A stretch of DNA of 64,000 nt from Shewanella sp. Arc9-LZ (GTDB lineage Bacteria > Pseudomonadota > Gammaproteobacteria > Enterobacterales > Shewanellaceae). The notes beneath the pieces are model-generated. The model had not been told where the DNA came from and did not search any database. It saw only the letters and a program-made list of their open reading frames with translations. Positions 56,393-64,000 of the stretch are shown in pieces. Within the stretch, counting starts at the first letter, position 1. Every line of letters begins with the position of its first letter. The stretch is taken from positions 4,030,001-4,094,000 of the forward strand of contig NZ_CP048031.1 in assembly GCF_010092445.1 (NCBI RefSeq), read 5' to 3'. Made by a program: the position numbers and the translations under genes.

Positions 56393-57723
56393 TTTCAATT
56401 CGGTTTAAATTAAGCTTATGGCTCAGTGGCTTAATCATTATTGCCACGCTCATAGGTTTATTTTTATTTGAGTCGATGTTGCGAGATGCCTTTCATGACT
56501 CCATTATTAATCGTCTTGAAGAAGATTTAGAACACATCATTATCGCCACCAGACTCGATGATGGTGAGATAGTTATCGACCAAAGCCAACTATCCAGTTT
56601 TTATAAACCTGCCTATTCAGGGCGTTATTTCCAATTAAATTTGCCCGACCGTACAATTCGCTCCCGTTCACTGTGGGATGCGGAATTACAGATTGAACAG
56701 TTACAAGCGCAGCAGAAAAGAGTTTGGCAGGCTAAAGGGCCAAAAAACAATGATATGCAGCTGTTATCTATCGGCATCGGCGCGCCAAACAGCCACAACA
56801 CAGCAACCTTGACTGTCGCCCAAGATCTCAGTATTGGACGGCGTGTTTTTAGCGAAGTATTTGGCACTAAACTGGCAATTAATATCGGCATGTTATTAGC
56901 GATGATTGCCGGTATTTTTATCATTTTACGCCAATCATTTAAACCGGTGAATCAAATCCAAGGGGCGCTGGCTAAATTGCGCGAAGGGGAAATAGCCTCG
57001 TTAGCCATTTCACAAATTCCAGCAGAGATCCGCCCGTTAGCCGAAACCTATAATGAGTTATTAGACTACACAGCCAAACAAATTGAACGTAGTCGCAATA
57101 ACTTGGGTAATTTAAGCCATGGCTTAAAAACCCCATTAGCGGTCATGCAGCAACAAGTTGAAGCGCTCGGGCTCACCCATCCGGATGCCGCTATAGCCAT
57201 GCAGCAGCAATTAGATTTAGTTCATAAAATGATTGAACGTAAATTGGCTGCAGCGAGGATAACCGGAGACATGCTACCCGCAGCACAACTGGCGGTACCA
57301 AAAGATTTTGATAGTTTAATCCAAACGTTACATAAAGTGCATCATCAGCGGAGTATTGATGGCAGCATTGTTAACCCACAACATATTAGTCGTATTCCAA
57401 TACATCGCGAAGATGGTATGGAGCTGTTTGGCAACCTGCTCGATAATGCCTTTAAATGGGCGAATTCACAGGTTAATGTCAGCATCGAAGAATTACCTTC
57501 GGGAGAGATATTAATTCAGATCGAGGACGATGGTCGAGGCGTAAAGCAAGAGCAAATTGCATTATTAACCTCTCGTGGCACACGACTAGATGAAGCCACT
57601 ATTGGCCACGGATTGGGCTTATCGATTGTTAAAGAGATATGCGACCAATATGGTTTTGTATTGCAATTTAGTCGTAGTAAGGCATTACAAGGACTTAATG
57701 TCAGTATTTTGATGAGCAACTAA
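56389..57723 (+). CDS. Sensor histidine kinase, PhoQ-like
   Basis: 444 residues. Membrane helices at ~8-28 and ~163-181 flank a periplasmic sensor domain of about 130 residues. Then HAMP (~182-235), the phospho-accepting His244 in SHGLKTPL, and an ATPase domain with N box FGNLLDNAFKW, EDDGRGV and GHGLGLSIV. The ligand is not apparent. The gene's last bases, including the stop codon, are duplicated just downstream at 57726-57751, without effect on the protein. Confidence 0.92.
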   Translation: MISIRFKLSLWLSGLIIIATLIGLFLFESMLRDAFHDSIINRLEEDLEHIIIATRLDDGEIVIDQSQLSSFYKPAYSGRYFQLNLPDRTIRSRSLWDAELQIEQLQAQQKRVWQAKGPKNNDMQLLSIGIGAPNSHNTATLTVAQDLSIGRRVFSEVFGTKLAINIGMLLAMIAGIFIILRQSFKPVNQIQGALAKLREGEIASLAISQIPAEIRPLAETYNELLDYTAKQIERSRNNLGNLSHGLKTPLAVMQQQVEALGLTHPDAAIAMQQQLDLVHKMIERKLAAARITGDMLPAAQLAVPKDFDSLIQTLHKVHHQRSIDGSIVNPQHISRIPIHREDGMELFGNLLDNAFKWANSQVNVSIEELPSGEILIQIEDDGRGVKQEQIALLTSRGTRLDEATIGHGLGLSIVKEICDQYGFVLQFSRSKALQGLNVSILMSN

Positions 57724-57751
57724 GCGTCAGTATATTGATGAGCAACTAAGC
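57700..57751 (+). repeat. 26-bp tandem duplication at the 3' end of the kinase gene
   Basis: 57700-57725 and 57726-57751 are identical apart from one base (T versus A). The copy includes the last codons and stop. It looks like a recent slippage or unequal-exchange event. Confidence 0.85.
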
Positions 57752-57773
57752 TTTTTTGCCTAAAATAACCAAT

Positions 57774-57812
57774 AAAAAAGACCTAATTGATCTCTCAATT
57801 AGGTCTTTTTTT
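57774..57812. terminator. Bidirectional terminator between kinase and DUF1338 genes
   Basis: AAAAAAGACCTAATTGA and TCAATTAGGTCTTTTTT pair around TCTC. It ends the three-gene two-component operon and the convergent ast operon. Confidence 0.9.
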
Positions 57813-57827
57813 GTCCATGCATAAACG

Positions 57828-58628
57828 TTACATCATTGCATTGGTACTTTCGAAAATCTTGTCAGCTGATGCCGCAACAAAGCCAGTATAAAGCTGACCA
57901 TTATCCATTGGATAACGGCGGGCAAATTCATAGAAACAACTTGGAATTTCCACATCGCCATCAGTAAAGTTAACCACCACTTTATCCGCCATGGTAGAAG
58001 ATTGCTCTAACAAGACTTCTGGCGATCCTTTAATTTCACCGCCAGAGCTATTTAACACAAACCCAGCCAGCTTTAAGGCTTGGTTTACATCTTCAATACG
58101 CTCAAACTCAGGCAGATCGTTAATTGAAACCGTAAAGTGATTGGCACGATATCCCAATGCAGCAACCCAAGCAGCATATTCGCTTTCAGCAAGTAAGGCT
58201 TGGTATGTTGCTTTATCTACATCCCAATGACGACCAGAATAAATAAAATTATCTGCAGTGGTTGCCGTTTCATCAACCTGATCGATTAAACCATGGATGC
58301 TCTTTTGCAACTCAGGGCTAAATTCTTCTACTAATAGCTCAGAAATAAACACCTTCGGCTGCTTTGGATCCGGATGTTCAAAGTGCTTGGCAATCAGTTT
58401 TTTCTGCACAAACTGATAATCGCCACTGTCGACATAACCGATAGAGGTAAAGTGTTTAGCCAATACGCTTAAATTCACCTTGGCGATATTAAAGGTGCGC
58501 AAAGCGATATGGTCATTGATGATTGGCGCGCCATGGCCTAATAGCTGATGAATTTTCGCCGCTGAAGGCGTCATCTTAATGTAGTCTTGCCATAAGGCAG
58601 CAAATAAAGCATTAACGTCAGTATGCAT
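57828..58628 (-). CDS. DUF1338 protein, 2-oxoadipate dioxygenase/decarboxylase-like
   Basis: 266 residues, VOC-type fold. Candidate iron ligands match the DUF1338/HglS pattern: His40 in NDHIALRTF with the substrate-binding Arg44, His164 in NHFTVS and Glu234 in CFYEFARR. HglS converts 2-oxoadipate to 2-hydroxyglutarate in lysine breakdown; this protein is much shorter than HglS (about 460 residues), so the substrate may differ. It is the last gene of the argD-astA-astD unit, 69 bases after astD, which suggests a role in amino acid catabolism. Confidence 0.82.
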   Translation of the reverse strand: MHTDVNALFAALWQDYIKMTPSAAKIHQLLGHGAPIINDHIALRTFNIAKVNLSVLAKHFTSIGYVDSGDYQFVQKKLIAKHFEHPDPKQPKVFISELLVEEFSPELQKSIHGLIDQVDETATTADNFIYSGRHWDVDKATYQALLAESEYAAWVAALGYRANHFTVSINDLPEFERIEDVNQALKLAGFVLNSSGGEIKGSPEVLLEQSSTMADKVVVNFTDGDVEIPSCFYEFARRYPMDNGQLYTGFVAASADKIFESTNAMM

Positions 58629-58697
58629 GGTTAAATCCTTCTAAAATAAGGCTGGTGAACAAAGTCACCAGCACGGATCATGCGATGAATTTATCAG

Positions 58698-60167
<1,470 letters not shown>

Positions 60168-61187
60168 CTACATTGCTAAAACACGAATTTGCTCACCATC
60201 GCTCACCAGTAAACCAGCTGCGATTTCAGGGCTGAGCACAACATTATCGTGTTCATCAGAGACCAACAATTTAGCTGCTGACGCACGATAATCAGCAAGC
60301 GAGGTGTTGGAGATAATAAAATGATGATCGGCATGTGGCATCTTGCCAACTGAAACGGTCAATAAACGGCTCTTTTTCACTGAGCGGATCTCAGCTAGTG
60401 CACATTCAACCGTTGGGCCGCCATCAAAAATATCGACATAATTACGGAACTTAAAACCCTCAGCTTGTAATAAACGTAATGCTGGCTTAGTGTTTTTATG
60501 CACTTCACCAATCACTTTTTGGGCTTTTTTAGGCAACATGCAAACATAAACGGGATTTCGCGGCATCATTTCGGCCATAAAGGCTTTTTTGCCTAAACCA
60601 GACAAGTAGTCTGCTTCAACAAAATCGATACCTAAAAAGTGATTTTGTAGCCATTCATAAAACGGTGAGTCGCCATGTTCATCACTGACACCACGCATTT
60701 CAGCAATAACCGTTTCGCCAAAGCGTTCAGGATGCTGTGCTAATAATAAAAAGCGCGAGCGTGATAACATGCGGCCGTTATTGCCTTTGCGATATCCGTC
60801 TTTTAAAAACAGAGTGCACACTTCTGCTGCGCCAGTGTAGTCGTGGCATAATGTGAGGGTTTCAACTTCATTGCGAACAGAAATTTGCTGAGAATGATAG
60901 ACCTCAGTACCTAAACGGTAATGATAAAAAGCATCTTGCATGCCGACAGCGGCTTCAATACCACAGGTGCCGACAACTTCATTGGTCTTTGTATCTTCAA
61001 GTACCATTAAATAACCTTCGTCAAAAGGTTTATCAATTTGCTTGATAAAAGATGCCTCTGCCCTAGCAATCTTCGAACGCAGTAACTCTTCGTTAACTGG
61101 TAAAGATGTAAAACCGTGGCCTGACTCAACTGCGATACCATAAAGTGCATCGTAATCACTTGCACGGATAGGACGTATGATTAACAT
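60168..61187 (-). CDS. astA: Arginine N-succinyltransferase
   Basis: 339 residues from ATG 61187, which has GAGGAG upstream (complement) and matches the family start MLIIRPIRASDYDAL; an upstream ATG at 61232 would add an unusual leader. It transfers succinyl from succinyl-CoA to arginine, the first AST step. LEDTKTNEVVGTCGIEAAVG and NNGRMLSRSRFLLLAQHPERFG are characteristic. It lies between argD and astD in one operon. Confidence 0.95.
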   Translation of the reverse strand: MLIIRPIRASDYDALYGIAVESGHGFTSLPVNEELLRSKIARAEASFIKQIDKPFDEGYLMVLEDTKTNEVVGTCGIEAAVGMQDAFYHYRLGTEVYHSQQISVRNEVETLTLCHDYTGAAEVCTLFLKDGYRKGNNGRMLSRSRFLLLAQHPERFGETVIAEMRGVSDEHGDSPFYEWLQNHFLGIDFVEADYLSGLGKKAFMAEMMPRNPVYVCMLPKKAQKVIGEVHKNTKPALRLLQAEGFKFRNYVDIFDGGPTVECALAEIRSVKKSRLLTVSVGKMPHADHHFIISNTSLADYRASAAKLLVSDEHDNVVLSPEIAAGLLVSDGEQIRVLAM

Positions 61188-61303
61188 CTTAATCTCCTCA
61201 TTGCGCCATAAGCGAATCGCGCTGAAATACATTTCAACGCGTATTCACCCAACAGGCGTACCCAAACACATCAGTGCAAGCTAGGCCCGCACTGATTTGT
61301 TAA

Positions 61304-62858
<1,555 letters not shown>

Positions 62859-64000
62859 TTACAGTAAATCAAGCTTACGAAAATTTTGCCCTTTAAGCCG
62901 AATCAGTTCTTGCGCCGAAAACTGATAATAATCAAACATAATGCGTTTCTCTTGTGGATCGATTTGTTGTTGCTCTTCTAACAAAAGCACTTTGGCATAA
63001 CAACTCGCCTTAGCCACAATGGCGGCATCGACAGACAACTCTGTAAAATGGTAATCGTGGTCGAGCTCTTTTAATACTTGTGTGATCGGTGAATCATCAA
63101 ATTTAAGTAAACTCAACAGTTGCCAATTCAATCGATGGCTATGGAGTAATACTTGCCCCAATACAGCTTCAGCAGGAAAATCCGTTGCCATAATGGCATC
63201 GTAAACTTGTTTTTCTCGACTATGGCTTGCCTCTCGTAACCAAGTCCCCCAAGTGTTATCAAATATACGTCCACTTTGGCTCAGTATAATCGAGGTAGAA
63301 AATTGGTACATTAACGCGCAGCTATAAGCCAAACCAGGCTTTTCATTATGCAATTCTGCTAAGGTTTGCGCCGCAATGGCACTGACCATGCTGTAACGCC
63401 AAAGCTTGCGGGTTATCCACAATAAATTAGCATTGCCTGAAGGTAACCAGTTACGTAAACAAAAATAAGGGATCAGCAAACGTAAATTTTCAATACCAAT
63501 GTAGTTAAGCACCAGCTTTATGTCGGTCACTTGAACATCGCCATGTTTAGGCCGTCGGTGACGAGATGCTGGACTATTAATTAAATTGATTAAATCACGT
63601 GATAACCAGCTAATACTTTCGATAATCGGTCGAAGTCGATTAATATTCAGGTCAGGATGTAATAATAGGTCGAGCAGTAAAATTTGATTTTCACAAATTG
63701 CCGATGCTTCTAATATCATTTGAGGATGAGCTAATTGATGCTCTATCGCATTATTAACCGTATTAGTTAACAGCGCGGACACCTCTAAATACACATTTTT
63801 CTCTTTTGCTTGCTTATCAAGGCGCACTTTCAATGCTTTGCGCTCAATATCAAGCTTATTGGCACTCTCTTCTAACTCTTCGTTCAACTCATCAGGCATT
63901 GCATTGGCTTTATGCTTACCCACAATAAGTTGTTTATAGAGTCGGCGCTCAATCTCAATGACTTTTCCGGGCCGAACGCCACCTGCTATTGATATTGCCA
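62859..64000 (-). CDS. HDOD-domain protein (5' end outside window)
   Basis: About 380 residues are visible; the frame is open through the GTG at 63923 to the right edge (ARPxK-type text SIAGGVRPGKVIEIERRLYKQL), so the gene starts outside. Residues of the visible part ~110-300 match the HDOD helical domain: ALLTNTVNNAIEHQLAHPQMILEASAICENQILLLDLLLHPDLN, GIENLRLLIPYFCLRNW, WRYSMVSAIAAQTLAEL. HDOD proteins resemble HD phosphohydrolases without all metal ligands and act in signalling and regulation. The part near the right edge is charged and coiled-coil-like. It is upstream of argD in the same direction but separated by 337 bases. Confidence 0.78.
   Translation of the reverse strand, partial: AISIAGGVRPGKVIEIERRLYKQLIVGKHKANAMPDELNEELEESANKLDIERKALKVRLDKQAKEKNVYLEVSALLTNTVNNAIEHQLAHPQMILEASAICENQILLLDLLLHPDLNINRLRPIIESISWLSRDLINLINSPASRHRRPKHGDVQVTDIKLVLNYIGIENLRLLIPYFCLRNWLPSGNANLLWITRKLWRYSMVSAIAAQTLAELHNEKPGLAYSCALMYQFSTSIILSQSGRIFDNTWGTWLREASHSREKQVYDAIMATDFPAEAVLGQVLLHSHRLNWQLLSLLKFDDSPITQVLKELDHDYHFTELSVDAAIVAKASCYAKVLLLEEQQQIDPQEKRIMFDYYQFSAQELIRLKGQNFRKLDLL

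Overview
This window looks like chromosomal DNA of a Shewanella-type marine gammaproteobacterium. By eye the GC content is moderate to low. The evidence is the gene families and their order: a yheV / yheS / yheT-yheU-prkB / crp / argD block with the same order as the enterobacterial yhe-crp region, an argD(astC)-astA-astD arginine catabolism operon, sfsA-dksA-gluQ-pcnB-folK-panB-panC, a stand-alone quinol nitric oxide reductase with NorR, and several c-di-GMP enzymes. I see no rRNA, tRNA, CRISPR array, transposase, integrase or prophage gene. Both edges cut a gene: a PepN C-terminus on the left and an HDOD protein on the right.

Layout. 1-5.4 kb: PepN end, an EEP-family hydrolase, a likely orphan small RNA with a strong terminator, a CIA30 protein, a HAD phosphatase, a Trp-rich small protein and a Sel1 protein. 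5.6-8.4 kb: a MarR-HlyD-DUF2955 efflux operon with palindromic operators. 8.6-12.8 kb: qNor and NorR with three NorR-type enhancers and a sigma54-like promoter. 12.9-18.9 kb: L,D-transpeptidase, bactofilin, ZapE-family ATPase, DUF3081-like protein, SbtA-like permease and a GAF-GGDEF cyclase. 19-21.8 kb: glnE. 22-28.8 kb: a yjf-like membrane-stress cluster (lipoprotein, double DUF350 membrane protein, membrane-fused aminopropyltransferase, DUF2170, PspA, DUF2491 and a small protein resembling two ribbon-helix-helix modules), followed by a separate voltage-gated K+ channel gene. 28.9-36.3 kb: mrcB, hrpB and a GGDEF/EAL protein. 36.4-44.8 kb: thpR, pepB, sfsA, dksA, gluQ, pcnB (apparently with an AUU start), folK, panB and panC. 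45.3-55.3 kb: the yhe-crp block, interrupted by a GMC oxidoreductase and its TAT-exported partner. 55.4-57.7 kb: PepSY-like protein, response regulator and sensor kinase. 57.8-62.5 kb: the ast operon with a DUF1338 dioxygenase-like gene at its end. 62.9-64 kb: the HDOD protein.

The most interesting part is the yjf-like cluster at 22-28 kb. The 13-bp palindrome GACATATTATGTC (or GACATAATATGTC) occurs once upstream of its first gene and twice upstream of its fourth gene. In both places it overlaps a plausible -35 element, which suggests one regulator controls both halves. The last gene of the cluster encodes a protein whose sequence looks like two beta-helix-helix DNA-binding modules, so it is the natural local candidate. 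The cluster would join PspA-type membrane repair, polyamine chemistry at the membrane and a DUF350 membrane protein.

Other points worth attention are the inferred AUU start of pcnB, the orphan terminator near 2.7 kb that implies a small RNA, the complete NorR/sigma54 control region of norB with an extra NorR-like site before norR, and the DUF1338 gene attached to arginine catabolism. All functional calls come from reading the sequence and from family knowledge. No search was run.
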